Notes under the pieces: generated by a model
Databases searched by the model: none
Told to the model about the DNA's origin: nothing
The model's input: only the letters and a program-made list of their open reading frames with translations
NCBI GenBank assembly: GCA_015057085.1
Contig: SVFB01000049.1
Span: 1-43,800 of the forward strand
Length of the DNA stretch: 43,800 bases
Reading direction: 5' to 3'
Source: Lachnospiraceae bacterium
GTDB lineage: Bacteria > Bacillota > Clostridia > Lachnospirales > Lachnospiraceae
Program-made: the position numbers and the translations under genes
In this document: positions 34,092-43,033 of the stretch, in pieces
Numbering within the stretch: the stretch's first letter is position 1
How the letters are laid out: each line of letters begins with the position of its first letter

Positions 34092-36341
34092 ATGTCTATT
34101 ATGAACGAATTAGAGCGTAAGCTCTGCAACAGCATTACAGCTGCAAGCAATGAACAGATTTATTTTGCACTTCTTGATTTGGTTAAGGAGAAGGCACATG
34201 AAAAGGAAAAACTGGCAGGAAAGAAGAAACTGTATTATGTTTCTGCTGAGTTTTTGATCGGAAAGCTTTTATCCAATAACTTAATCAATCTTGGTATTTA
34301 TGAAGAAACCAAGCAGGCTTTGGCTCAGCAGGGCAAGTCTCTTGCAGAAATCGAAGAAATCGAAATGGAGCCATCTCTTGGAAATGGTGGTTTGGGAAGA
34401 CTGGCAGCTTGCTTTTTGGATTCTCTTGCAACCTTGGGATTGCCGGGTGACGGTGTTGGTTTAAATTATCATTTCGGATTGTTTAAGCAGGTATTCGAAA
34501 AGAATCTTCAGAAAGAAACTCCAAATCCATGGATTACAGAGAAGAGCTGGTTAAACCCAACCGAGACAACTTATAAAGTAAACTTTGGCGGATTTGAAGT
34601 TACTTCCCGCATGTATGATATTGATGTGGTTGGTTATAACAATCGCACAAATAAATTACATTTATTTGATATCGAAAGTGTTGATGAAAGTCTTGTAGGA
34701 GAGACCATCGATTTTGATAAGGATGAAGTAGAAAAGAATCTGACCTTATTCTTATATCCGGATGATTCTGATGATAAGGGTAGAATTCTTCGTGTATATC
34801 AGCAGTACTTTATGGTATCAAACGCAGCACAACTGATTATTGATGAGGCGGTTGAACGAGGCTCAAACCTTCATGATCTGGCAGACTATGCTGTAATCCA
34901 GATCAATGATACACATCCATCAATGATCATTCCGGAGATGATTCGTCTTCTTTGCCAGAAGGGACTTTTGATGGATGAAGCAATCGAAATTGTATCAAAG
35001 ATGTGCGCATATACAAACCATACCATTCTTGCAGAAGCATTGGAGAAATGGCCAATCTTCTTCATGAATAAGGCTGTACCTCAGTTGATGCCGATTATTG
35101 TGGAATTGGATAACCGCATTCGTGCAAAGGTAAAGGATGAGACCACTTATATCATTCAAAATGATTTGGTACACATGGCTCATATGGACATCCATTACGG
35201 CTATTCCATCAACGGTGTTGCATATTTGCATACTGAAATTTTGAAGAATACAGAATTAAACAACTTCTACAAAATCTATCCTGAGAAGTTTAATAATAAG
35301 ACAAATGGTATTACTTTCCGCCGTTGGTTAATGAGCTGCAATCCGGAATTATCCGCATTGATTACAGAATTAATCGGCGAAGGATGGAAAAAGGATGCAA
35401 ATGAATTAGAGAAGCTTGGCAATTTCATCAATGATGATGCTGTATTGGATCGCATCTTAGATGTAAAGCATAATAAGAAAAAGGAATTGGCAGCTTACTT
35501 GAAAGAGAAGCAGGGCATCGAAATCGATACCCATTCCATTTTTGATATTCAGGTAAAGCGTTTGCATGAGTATAAGCGTCAGCAGTTGAATGCGCTTTAT
35601 GTAATTAACAAATACTTTGAAATCAAGGAAGGAAAGAAGCCGAATCGCCCAATTACAGTAATCTTTGGTGCAAAGGCAGCACCTGCATATATTATTGCAA
35701 AGGATATCATTCATTTGATTCTTTGCTTGCAGGAAATTATTAATAACGATCCTGAAGTAAGCCCTTATTTGAAAGTCATTATGGTAGAAAACTACAATGT
35801 GACATTGGCAGAGAAGCTGATTCCTGCATGTGATGTGTCTGAACAGATTTCACTTGCATCTAAGGAAGCTTCTGGAACCGGTAATATGAAGTTCATGTTA
35901 AACGGTGCTGTCACACTTGGAACCAGCGATGGCGCAAATGTAGAGATTGCACAGTTGGTTGGCGAGGACAATATCTATGTCTTTGGTGAGGATTCTGAAA
36001 CCGTTATCGCTCGCTACGAGAGAGGCGATTACGTATCAAAGGATTACATCAAAAAGGACAAAAAGATTGCACGTGCCGTAGAATTTATTATCAGTGATGA
36101 TATGATGAAGGTGGGTTGCAAGGAAAACTTAGAGCGCCTGTATAAGGAATTGAATGTGAAGGATTGGTTCATGACCTTCCCGGATTTCGAAGATTATTGC
36201 AAGACCAAGGATCAGGTGGTTGCAGACTTTGATGATAGAAAAGCATGGGCAAAGAAGATGCTTGTAAATATTTCAAAGGCAGGATTCTTCTCATCTGACA
36301 GAACCATCGAACAATATAATACCGATATCTGGCATTTATAG
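34092..36341 (+). CDS. glgP: Glycogen/maltodextrin phosphorylase
   Basis: A 749-residue GT35 phosphorylase that releases glucose-1-phosphate from alpha-1,4-glucans. The N-terminal region has [20 protein letters not shown] and [13 protein letters not shown], both diagnostic. The pyridoxal-phosphate lysine is Lys600 in [20 protein letters not shown]. The chain is somewhat shorter than enterobacterial enzymes (about 800 residues), with a compact N-terminus. Regulatory phosphorylation or AMP sites are not evident. AAAAGGAGAAG precedes the ATG. It is followed by a terminator that overlaps the promoter of the beta-phosphoglucomutase gene, so the two are partly uncoupled. Confidence 0.96.
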   Translation: MSIMNELERKLCNSITAASNEQIYFALLDLVKEKAHEKEKLAGKKKLYYVSAEFLIGKLLSNNLINLGIYEETKQALAQQGKSLAEIEEIEMEPSLGNGGLGRLAACFLDSLATLGLPGDGVGLNYHFGLFKQVFEKNLQKETPNPWITEKSWLNPTETTYKVNFGGFEVTSRMYDIDVVGYNNRTNKLHLFDIESVDESLVGETIDFDKDEVEKNLTLFLYPDDSDDKGRILRVYQQYFMVSNAAQLIIDEAVERGSNLHDLADYAVIQINDTHPSMIIPEMIRLLCQKGLLMDEAIEIVSKMCAYTNHTILAEALEKWPIFFMNKAVPQLMPIIVELDNRIRAKVKDETTYIIQNDLVHMAHMDIHYGYSINGVAYLHTEILKNTELNNFYKIYPEKFNNKTNGITFRRWLMSCNPELSALITELIGEGWKKDANELEKLGNFINDDAVLDRILDVKHNKKKELAAYLKEKQGIEIDTHSIFDIQVKRLHEYKRQQLNALYVINKYFEIKEGKKPNRPITVIFGAKAAPAYIIAKDIIHLILCLQEIINNDPEVSPYLKVIMVENYNVTLAEKLIPACDVSEQISLASKEASGTGNMKFMLNGAVTLGTSDGANVEIAQLVGEDNIYVFGEDSETVIARYERGDYVSKDYIKKDKKIARAVEFIISDDMMKVGCKENLERLYKELNVKDWFMTFPDFEDYCKTKDQVVADFDDRKAWAKKMLVNISKAGFFSSDRTIEQYNTDIWHL

Positions 36342-36348
36342 AGATTCT

Positions 36349-36376
36349 TTGACGAAAACTCTTCTTGTGATATAAT
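36349..36376 (+). promoter_or_regulatory. pgmB promoter embedded in the glgP terminator
   Basis: TTGACG (36349-36354) and a perfect TATAAT (36371-36376) are separated by 16 bp. The -10 lies in the inner stem of the glgP terminator hairpin. Transcripts starting near 36383 would lack the 5' arm of that hairpin. Confidence 0.8.
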
Positions 36377-36406
36377 AATTCATTATATACGCAAGGAGAG
36401 TTTTTT
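36355..36406 (+). terminator. glgP terminator that also masks the pgmB ribosome site
   Basis: AAAACTCTTCTTG (36355-36367) pairs with CAAGGAGAGTTTT (36392-36404), 13 bp with one G-U pair. An inner 7-bp stem (ATATAAT with ATTATAT) lies inside, and six T residues (36401-36406) follow. The 3' arm contains the pgmB ribosome site AAGGAG (36393-36398). Confidence 0.75.
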
Positions 36407-36409
36407 AGT

Positions 36410-37066
36410 ATGAGCAAGGTAAAAGGACTGATTTTTGACTTAGATGGCGTTATCGTATTTACAGATAAATTTCATTATCAGGCATGGAAAAAGATGGCTG
36501 ATGGAATGGGAATTTATTTTGATGAAGAGATTAACAACCGTCTTCGTGGCGTAAGCCGTATGGATTCATTGGAAATTATTTTGGAAAGATATGAAGGCGA
36601 ACCGCTTTCTCAGGAAAAGAAGGATGCTTTGGCTGCTGAAAAGAATGAGACTTATCGTGAGCTTTTAAAGACAATGACACCGGCAGATGTCAGCCAGGAA
36701 GTGCGCGATACTTTGGCAAAATTAAGAGAGATGGGAATTAAGATTTCTCTTGGATCATCTTCAAAGAATGCCAAATTTATCTTAGAGAGAGTGGACCTTT
36801 TGGATGCATTTGATGCCATCAGCGATGGCACAAATATCACCAAGTCAAAGCCGGATCCGGAAGTGTTCTTAAAGGGCGCTGAATTCTTAGGCTTGACACC
36901 GGCTGATTGTGGCGTCGTCGAGGATGCTTATGCAGGAATCGATGCAGCAAAGGATGGTGGCATGATAGGAATTGCCATTGGTGATGCATGCAGCTATGAT
37001 CGCGCGGATTATCGTTTGAATACGTTCTCCGATTTGATTCAGGTTGTAAAGGAAATTAATCAGTAA
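36410..37066 (+). CDS. pgmB: Beta-phosphoglucomutase
   Basis: A 218-residue HAD-superfamily mutase that converts beta-glucose-1-phosphate to glucose-6-phosphate. The phosphoryl-accepting Asp10 and general acid/base Asp12 lie in IFDLDGVI. The cap domain carries LRGVSRMDSLEIIL, the beta-PGM hallmark. SLGSSSKNAKFIL, a Lys in TKSKPDPEVF and the GVVEDAYAGIDAAK metal-binding segment complete the active site. Length is normal. The start is ATG 36410 after AAGGAG. Its substrate anomer normally comes from a maltose- or trehalose-type (GH65) phosphorylase, not from GlgP, and no such gene is in the window. Confidence 0.93.
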   Translation: MSKVKGLIFDLDGVIVFTDKFHYQAWKKMADGMGIYFDEEINNRLRGVSRMDSLEIILERYEGEPLSQEKKDALAAEKNETYRELLKTMTPADVSQEVRDTLAKLREMGIKISLGSSSKNAKFILERVDLLDAFDAISDGTNITKSKPDPEVFLKGAEFLGLTPADCGVVEDAYAGIDAAKDGGMIGIAIGDACSYDRADYRLNTFSDLIQVVKEINQ

Positions 37067-37094
37067 ATCAAAGATTTGGATAAAGGGAAATCGA

Positions 37095-38075
37095 ATGTTA
37101 AAGCGTAACAGACATCGAATTTCACAGATATTTAGAAGGGGACTGCTGGCAGCGGCGGTATCCCTTCTTCTTGTGTCTTGTGGAGAGACGGAAAGCACAG
37201 ATCAGGAAGCATATCGTTCTTACGGAATTACTTGCTTAGAAAAGGGCGAGTATGATGAAGCCGTAAAGGCATTTCAGAGAGCGCTTTCTGTTTCACACAG
37301 CGTCGGTGAAGTCGAAATCGACATCAATATGTATCTGGCCAGAGCTCAGTATTTGGCAGGTGATTCAGAGGGCGCCATTGAGACATATTCTGTATTGATT
37401 CAATACAATCATTATGCGGCAGCTTATTATCAGCGGGGAAATCTGTATCTAGCAATCGGTGAGACGGATAAGGCGTTGGCCGACTATGATAGCGCTGTGG
37501 ATGAGAACCGCAGCGACTACGAAATGTATATTGGAATCTATGAAACCTTATCCGCTTCAGGGATGAAGGATCAGGGGCTTGCCTATTTGGAAAAGGCCTC
37601 AGATATCTCAGGAGAAAAGGGAAAGGATCACTTTTATAAAGGACGCATACAGCTCTTGCTTGGCAATACGGATGAAGCAATTTCGCTTTTGAAAACAGCA
37701 ATCGAGCAAAACTATGCAGAGGCCAATTTCTATTTGGCGACTTTGTACAGAGAACAAGGTGATGATACCACGGCACAATCCTATTTGGATGCCTATTTGT
37801 CATCAGAGGATGTGGATGCGCTGGCGCTTTATAATGCGGGAGTGACGGAAATGTCCGCCGGCGATTACGAATCCGCGGTTGTCTTTTTTGATGCAGTGAG
37901 AAAGCAAAGTGAAACCGAGGAAGTGAATATGCAGTCGGTTTTAAAGAATCTGGCTGTGGCTTATGAGAAACTTGGCGATTTTGAGAGCGCGAAGGCAATC
38001 CTTGAGGATTATGTGGAAACATATCCGGAGGATGATGAAGCCAGTCGAGAGTTGACATTTTTGGAGACACGCTAA
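37095..38075 (+). CDS. TPR lipoprotein
   Basis: A 326-residue exported lipoprotein. A basic N-terminus and hydrophobic core lead to a lipobox LLVSC with the lipidated Cys29. The rest consists of about seven tetratricopeptide repeats (for example YGITCLEKGEYDEAVKAFQR and AYYQRGNLYLAIGETDKALA). It should sit on the outer face of the membrane and mediate protein contacts. No enzymatic domain is seen. AAGGGAA precedes the ATG. It lies 28 bp after pgmB and is probably co-transcribed with it, though a functional link is not evident. Its stop codon overlaps the 20-bp palindromic repeat. Confidence 0.88.
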   Translation: MLKRNRHRISQIFRRGLLAAAVSLLLVSCGETESTDQEAYRSYGITCLEKGEYDEAVKAFQRALSVSHSVGEVEIDINMYLARAQYLAGDSEGAIETYSVLIQYNHYAAAYYQRGNLYLAIGETDKALADYDSAVDENRSDYEMYIGIYETLSASGMKDQGLAYLEKASDISGEKGKDHFYKGRIQLLLGNTDEAISLLKTAIEQNYAEANFYLATLYREQGDDTTAQSYLDAYLSSEDVDALALYNAGVTEMSAGDYESAVVFFDAVRKQSETEEVNMQSVLKNLAVAYEKLGDFESAKAILEDYVETYPEDDEASRELTFLETR

Positions 38076-38093
38076 GTCTCGCGAGCGAGACTT
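38074..38093. repeat. 20-bp palindromic repeat, copy upstream of hflX
   Basis: AAGTCTCGCGAGCGAGACTT, identical to 19901-19920, overlapping the TPR lipoprotein stop codon and ending 24 bp before hflX. The downstream bases resemble those after the other copy. No T-run follows, so it is not a standard terminator. Confidence 0.85.
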
Positions 38094-38117
38094 GAACTTT
38101 GTGAGGAACATATATTT

Positions 38118-39383
38118 ATGATAGAAAATACACAAACTGAGTTGGAACGTGTGATTCTGGTGGGCGTCAGTGAAAATGACGGCGATGATACCGTAGACTC
38201 CCTGGCAGAACTGGCGGAACTGGTGAAAACCGCCGGAGCCGAAGCTGTCGAAACCATCATTCAGAATCGAGAAAAGATTCATCCGGGAACTTATGTAGGA
38301 AGCGGAAAGGTGGATGAAATCCGCATGGCGCTTGCACGAACCGGAGCGATTGCCATAGTCTGCGATGATGAATTATCGCCGGCTCAGCTTTCAAATTTAT
38401 CGGATCTTCTGGATGTGCGAATCTTGGATCGCACATTGATTATTTTAGATATTTTTGCGGCGCATGCCACCACCAGCGAGGGTAAGATTCAGGTTGAGCT
38501 TGCTCAGCTTCGCTATCGCAGCAGTCGTTTGATTGGACTTGGAAAGTCCTTATCCCGTCAGGGCGGACAAATGGGAAACAAAGGACCCGGTGAGAAAAAA
38601 CTGGAGTTGGATCGCCGATTGATTCAGGATCGCGTGGCTCAGCTTCGCAGAGAATTAAAAGAAGTAGAGCAGCATCGCGATATCACCCGTGCCAAGCGCA
38701 AGAAAAATGCAAAGCCGGTGGCTGCGATTGTTGGATATACCAATGCCGGAAAATCCACACTGCTCAATCATTTGACAGATGCAAAAGTGCTGGAGGAAGA
38801 CAAACTCTTTGCAACCTTGGATCCTACCACACGAGTGTTGGAATTATCCGGTAAGCAGGAGATTCTGCTGACAGATACCGTTGGATTTATTCGAAAATTG
38901 CCGCATCATTTGATCGAGGCCTTTAAAAGCACATTAGAGGAAGCAAAGTATGCGGATTACATCATTCATGTAGTTGATGCATCGAATCCGCAGCGCGACA
39001 AACATATGCAGATTGTATATCAGACCTTGAATGAATTAGGTGTAAAGGATAAGCCGATTGTGACGCTGTTTAACAAGCAGGATTTACGTTCGGATGATGA
39101 ACCATTGCGGGATTTCAGAGCGGACCATGTCCTTAGTATTTCCGCAAAGCAAAATGATGGTTTGGATCGTGTTAAGGAATTGTTGGAACAATTGCTTAGA
39201 GAAAACAAAGTGCTTTTCGAAGGCATTATCCCATTCACGGAGGGCGGATTGATGCAGCAGATTCGAAAACAGGGCGAGCTGATTTCGGAAGAATATGTGG
39301 CAGAAGGCGTTGAAGTGAAAGCTTATTTGACACAGGAAGTTTTAGGACGTGTCCTTGCGACAGTTTCTAAATCAAAACAATAA
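38118..39383 (+). CDS. hflX: GTPase HflX
   Basis: A 421-residue translation GTPase that binds the 50S subunit and helps split or rescue stalled ribosomes. The N-terminal HflX domain contains HPGTYVGSGKVDEI and the family hallmark GKSLSRQGGQMGNKGPGEKK, followed by a coiled coil. The G domain has G1 GYTNAGKST near residue 206, a LDPTTR switch, G3 DTVGFIRKLP, G4 NKQD and an ISAKQ segment for G5. Length and order are standard. The ribosome site (TGAGGAAC) is modest and at long distance from the ATG. The palindromic repeat lies just upstream. Confidence 0.96.
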   Translation: MIENTQTELERVILVGVSENDGDDTVDSLAELAELVKTAGAEAVETIIQNREKIHPGTYVGSGKVDEIRMALARTGAIAIVCDDELSPAQLSNLSDLLDVRILDRTLIILDIFAAHATTSEGKIQVELAQLRYRSSRLIGLGKSLSRQGGQMGNKGPGEKKLELDRRLIQDRVAQLRRELKEVEQHRDITRAKRKKNAKPVAAIVGYTNAGKSTLLNHLTDAKVLEEDKLFATLDPTTRVLELSGKQEILLTDTVGFIRKLPHHLIEAFKSTLEEAKYADYIIHVVDASNPQRDKHMQIVYQTLNELGVKDKPIVTLFNKQDLRSDDEPLRDFRADHVLSISAKQNDGLDRVKELLEQLLRENKVLFEGIIPFTEGGLMQQIRKQGELISEEYVAEGVEVKAYLTQEVLGRVLATVSKSKQ

Positions 39384-39412
39384 TTGTTAAAATTAAACAC
39401 AAAAAGTATAAA
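39384..39412 (+). promoter_or_regulatory. Promoter for rpiB
   Basis: TTGTTA (39384-39389) and TATAAA (39407-39412) are separated by 17 bp, starting immediately after the hflX stop codon. The AT-rich leader of about 60 bases contains two near-identical CACAAAAAG-TATAAA-like segments. Confidence 0.55.
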
Positions 39413-39478
39413 ACACAAAAAGAATAAATCATAAATAAGAATCATTATAAAACGATTAGACAAGGAGATTAAGATAAC

Positions 39479-39871
39479 ATGAAAATTGGAATTGGAAATG
39501 ATCACAGTGCAGTTGAGATGAAGAATCAGATTAAAGAGTATCTTGAGAGCATGGGTCACGAAGTGGTTAATTACGGAACTGATTCTACAGATAGTTGTAA
39601 TTATCCGGAATTCGGAGAGAAAGTGGGACGTGCAGTCGCAGACAAAGAAGTAGATTGTGCAGTTTTGATTTGTGGAACCGGTGTAGGTATTTCAATCGCA
39701 GCAAATAAAGTAAATGGTGTGCGCGCAGCAGTTTGCTCAGACTGTGCAACTGCGCGATTGGTTAAACAGCACAATAATGCAAATATTATTGCTTTTGGTG
39801 CTCGTATCGTGGGCATTGAACTTGCAAAGGATATCGTAAAGGCATATCTGGATGCAGAATTTGAAGGCTGA
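39479..39871 (+). CDS. rpiB: Ribose-5-phosphate isomerase B, truncated by an in-frame TGA
   Basis: A sugar-phosphate isomerase of the RpiB/LacAB family; the frame stops at 130 residues where the family has about 145-150. The N-terminal IGNDHSAVEMK, the NYPEFGEKVGRAV segment and LICGTGVGISIAANK (with the catalytic Cys) are intact. The frame stops at TGA 39869-39871 right after EFEG. If the TGA is read through, the same frame goes on with RHATRIAMFTDIENRNK to TAA 39923-39925, giving 148 residues. This extension matches the usual family ending EGGRHxxR, so the stop most likely replaces a Gly codon (GGA to TGA). The lost arginines are the ones known to bind the substrate phosphate. Either the enzyme is impaired, the stop is suppressed, or there is a sequence error. 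Confidence 0.85.
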   Translation: MKIGIGNDHSAVEMKNQIKEYLESMGHEVVNYGTDSTDSCNYPEFGEKVGRAVADKEVDCAVLICGTGVGISIAANKVNGVRAAVCSDCATARLVKQHNNANIIAFGARIVGIELAKDIVKAYLDAEFEG

Positions 39872-39968
39872 AGACATGCCACTCGAATTGCAATGTTTAC
39901 TGATATCGAAAATCGCAATAAATAATTTCTTTGATGAAAGCAAGCAAAAAGGACGTTAGATTAGTTTT

Positions 39969-41342
39969 ATGAGTAAGAATGCTGAGAAGGCTGCGAAGAA
40001 GGCTGAGAAAAAAGCAATCAAAAATGCAGCGAAAGCGGATGCAAAAAAATTTAATATGACTTCCGATGCTTCGAATCGGCGATATATCAGATGGCAGAAA
40101 TTAGATAATACAGCGCTGTTGTTCCCGGCAATTGCAGGGGAAAATATGACCAATGTCTATCGCATTTCTATTACTTTAAAAGAAAAAGTCAGACCGGAGT
40201 TATTGCAGCAGGCGTTGGATATCATATTGCCGAAGTTTGATGGCTTTAATGTGCGTTTGCGCTCCGGTGTTTTCTGGTATTACTTTGAAGAAAACGGCAA
40301 GCCGGCGCCACGTGTGACGGAGGAAGTTTTATTCCCGTGCAGATATATCAGAGCCAATCGAAATCACAGTTATCTGTTTCAGGTGACTTATTATCAATGC
40401 CGCATCAATCTGGAAGTGTTCCATGTGTTGGCAGATGGAATGGGCGGTGTCAATTTCCTTCGTGAATTGACTTATCAGTATTTGCGATTGGCGCATGCTG
40501 AACTTGCAAATCAGTGCGAGGATCGAATTTCGGATCAGACTTCATTTTCGGTGGAGGATTCCTTCCTGAAGAATTATAAAAGTGCAAAGCCAAGCGGATT
40601 TGAGAAAAAGAAAGCTTATCTCATCAAAGAAGAAAAGCTTCCGGCCGGAGAATTTGCTTTGATGCACGGATATATGAAGGTGGAGGAGCTAAAGGCGGTG
40701 TCTCATCGTCTGGATGTTTCTTTGAACGAGTATCTGGTATCTGTATTTATTTACAGTGTCTATACGGAGCATATGCATCGCGCGGCAGACTCGCGTCCAA
40801 TCCGTGTGGCAGTTCCGGTGAATTTGCGCCCTTATTTTGATTCGGATACTACGCGCAATTTCTTTATTATGGTTTCGGCTGAATTTAATCCGACAAAAGA
40901 TGATATGACATTTGAGGATATTTTGACGGCGGTTAAGGAATCTTTGCGCTCGCAGATTACAAAAGAGCATATGGAAGATTTGTTTTCTTATAGTGTTTCT
41001 AATCAGGAGAACAAATTCCTTCGTGCAGTCCCGCTTCCGCTGAAGAAGCCGGCGATTCGACTGGTGTATTCTAAATCGGCGACTGCAAATACCAGCACGA
41101 TTACGAATATCGGGAATTTGCAGGTGGAAGATGAGTATGCACCTTATATAGAGAAGGTGACAGCCTGCATTGCCATGTCGAAGGGACAGTCCTTGAAAGG
41201 GACAATCTGTTCTTACAACGGTATGCTTTGCTTTACCTTTAGTTCGATCTTCCGTGAAACTACGATTCAAAAGGCTTTCTTCCGCAAGTTGACTGCGGAT
41301 GGAGTGAATGTTTCGATTGAAACAAATAATGTTTATTATTAG
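39969..41342 (+). CDS. Acyltransferase of the condensation/AATase-like superfamily
   Basis: A 457-residue protein with the chloramphenicol-acetyltransferase-like fold shared by condensation domains, wax-ester synthases and alcohol acetyltransferases. The catalytic His-x-x-x-Asp-Gly is FHVLADGMGG, with His152 and Asp156. A SRPIRVAVPVNLRPYFDSDT segment, typical of the second half, is near residue 277. The first 28 residues are an Ala/Lys-rich charged helix. Acyl donor and acceptor are unknown. The ribosome site AAGGA is about 14 bases from the ATG, longer than usual. It leads a three-gene operon with a zinc-ribbon membrane protein and an alpha/beta hydrolase, which suggests acyl-ester synthesis and turnover. 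Confidence 0.75.
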   Translation: MSKNAEKAAKKAEKKAIKNAAKADAKKFNMTSDASNRRYIRWQKLDNTALLFPAIAGENMTNVYRISITLKEKVRPELLQQALDIILPKFDGFNVRLRSGVFWYYFEENGKPAPRVTEEVLFPCRYIRANRNHSYLFQVTYYQCRINLEVFHVLADGMGGVNFLRELTYQYLRLAHAELANQCEDRISDQTSFSVEDSFLKNYKSAKPSGFEKKKAYLIKEEKLPAGEFALMHGYMKVEELKAVSHRLDVSLNEYLVSVFIYSVYTEHMHRAADSRPIRVAVPVNLRPYFDSDTTRNFFIMVSAEFNPTKDDMTFEDILTAVKESLRSQITKEHMEDLFSYSVSNQENKFLRAVPLPLKKPAIRLVYSKSATANTSTITNIGNLQVEDEYAPYIEKVTACIAMSKGQSLKGTICSYNGMLCFTFSSIFRETTIQKAFFRKLTADGVNVSIETNNVYY

Positions 41343-41351
41343 GATGATTCT

Positions 41352-42014
41352 ATGAAAACATGTCCAAAATGTAATGTGAAAATTTTAGATGATACAGATC
41401 GTTGTCCGTTGTGCCGTCATGCATTATCCGGCCCGGAAGGAGGCTTGCATTCCTATCCGGATGCGGTGCGCAGCATTCGCAAAGCGAGAATGTTGGAGAA
41501 TATGTTTTTATTTCTATCTGTAATCGGAGGCTTTGCGATGGTTTGCGTCAATTATCTGGTGAATCCGGATTATTGGTGGAGCTTGATTGGTATTTTGGCT
41601 TTAATTTATATCAATGTGGTATTGCGATATGCTATCTTGGGACGCTCCGGGTATCAGGCAAAAGTTTACGGCTTAGTGATTCTCGCGCTTTTGATGCTGG
41701 AAGGAATTGATTTTCTTACCGGAGATCGCGGTTGGGCCCTGACTTATGTCTATCCGAGTGGAATTATGGCCCTCGAAGTGACGCTTTTGATTTTGATGTT
41801 GGTCAATCGCCGAAATTGGCAGAGTTACATGCTACCGCAAATCATGGTATTTTTGATGTCTCTTTTGTCTTTTGTTTTTTACTGGACGGGTTTGGTTACT
41901 CATATGACTGTTGCATTTGTTGCAATGATTTTTACACTATTTTCTTTTTTGGGAACTTTGATTCTCGGCGATCAGCGTGCTCGAAATGAGATGAAGAGGA
42001 GGTTTCATATATGA
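41352..42014 (+). CDS. Zinc-ribbon membrane protein (DUF6320-like)
   Basis: A 220-residue protein. The N-terminus is a zinc ribbon with Cys4, Cys7, Cys18 and Cys21 (MKTCPKCNVKILDDTDRCPL). From about residue 48 it has six predicted transmembrane helices with short loops. I recall this combination as DUF6320, found next to acyltransferase genes of this type in related bacteria. Its function is unknown. It starts 9 bp after the acyltransferase stop with an AGGATG ribosome site and overlaps the hydrolase start by ATGA, so the three are co-translated. It may anchor the soluble enzymes to the membrane. Confidence 0.72.
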   Translation: MKTCPKCNVKILDDTDRCPLCRHALSGPEGGLHSYPDAVRSIRKARMLENMFLFLSVIGGFAMVCVNYLVNPDYWWSLIGILALIYINVVLRYAILGRSGYQAKVYGLVILALLMLEGIDFLTGDRGWALTYVYPSGIMALEVTLLILMLVNRRNWQSYMLPQIMVFLMSLLSFVFYWTGLVTHMTVAFVAMIFTLFSFLGTLILGDQRARNEMKRRFHI

Positions 42015-42946
42015 GTAAGGGCACAAGCCTGCAGGGTCGTGTGCTTTCGGAATTGATAAACCGCTTCACGGCTGATCATTTATTGGGACGAAAGATTCGC
42101 ACCGGGGAATTGCGCAAGAAGATGACGGAACCGGCCTGGTCTGTTCCTGACATTTTTCGTTTTACGCATATTGATATGGGCGATTTCAGTATGAAATTGC
42201 TTGAGAGAAAAGAAAATCCAAAGCCGCGTCAGGCAATTTTGCAATTGCATGGCGGCGGATATATGGCCGGCGTTCGCAATGCATATTATGTGATGGCCGG
42301 CTTATATAATGAGGTGAGTGGCGGCGCAGCAGTGCTGACACCGGATTATCGCGTGGCGCCGGAGCATCCTTATCCTGCGGCTTTGCAGGATGCGTTGGCT
42401 GCATATCAGTGGCTTTTGGATCAGAATTATTTTGGCGAGGAGATTATTCTTGCCGGTGATTCTGCGGGTGGCGGTCTTGCGATGGCTTTGACGATGTATT
42501 TGAAGGAGCACAATCTTCCGATGCCGGGTGGGATTGTGGCGATGTCGCCGTGGACGGATTTGACGGCGAGTGGTGAGAGCTACACTTCAAATTTCGAGAA
42601 GGATCCTTTGTTTGGGAATACGAGGGAGAGTATGATTTATTTGAATGATTATCCCGGGAATCATGATCCTATGGATCCGTATATTTCGCCTCTTTTCGGG
42701 GATTTTCGTGGCTTTCCGCCGATGCTGATTCAGGTGGGCGGCAATGAGATGCTGTTGTCTGATTCTGTTGGCGTGGCTGCGAAGGCGCGGGAACAGGGTG
42801 TGAAGCTTCGCATTTCTATCTACGAGGGGATGTTCCACGATTTCCAGTTGGCCTACTTGAGCATCCCGGAATCCAAGCAGGCCTGGGAAGAAGTCCGTCG
42901 CTTCTTCACAGCCCTACAGCAACAATCCTCCACCCTATCCATCTAA
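42011..42946 (+). CDS. Alpha/beta hydrolase (HSL-type esterase)
   Basis: A 311-residue esterase/lipase of the hormone-sensitive-lipase group. The oxyanion motif HGGG lies at residues 80-83 and the nucleophile Ser151 in GDSAGGG. An acidic residue in the QVGGNEMLLSDS region and a His in GMFHDFQ complete the triad. No signal peptide is evident, so it is cytoplasmic or membrane-associated. The start overlaps the DUF6320-like gene by ATGA, with GAGGAGG upstream. The central third (about 42530-42720) uses more GGG, GCG and TTG codons than its neighbours, a mild hint of different ancestry. Substrate unknown; context suggests acyl esters made by the first gene of the operon. Confidence 0.88.
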   Translation: MSKGTSLQGRVLSELINRFTADHLLGRKIRTGELRKKMTEPAWSVPDIFRFTHIDMGDFSMKLLERKENPKPRQAILQLHGGGYMAGVRNAYYVMAGLYNEVSGGAAVLTPDYRVAPEHPYPAALQDALAAYQWLLDQNYFGEEIILAGDSAGGGLAMALTMYLKEHNLPMPGGIVAMSPWTDLTASGESYTSNFEKDPLFGNTRESMIYLNDYPGNHDPMDPYISPLFGDFRGFPPMLIQVGGNEMLLSDSVGVAAKAREQGVKLRISIYEGMFHDFQLAYLSIPESKQAWEEVRRFFTALQQQSSTLSI

Positions 42947-42984
42947 AAAGCGCTCCGTTATGGATGCGCACCCACTCCAACATT

Positions 42985-43026
42985 CCCTCTTCCCGTAGCA
43001 AGTCCCGATTTTGTGCAGGAAGAGGG
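42985..43026. repeat. Inverted repeat before the right array
   Basis: CCCTCTTCC (42985-42993) and GGAAGAGGG (43018-43026) can form a 9-bp stem with a 24-base loop. There is no T-run, so a terminator role is doubtful. It borders the first unit of the 62-bp array. Confidence 0.5.
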
Positions 43027-43033
43027 AAAAGAT

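Noticed and set aside
37324-38070. Minus-strand open frame of 248 codons
   Set aside because: It lies opposite the TPR lipoprotein gene and has low-complexity Pro/His/Arg composition typical of an antisense shadow.
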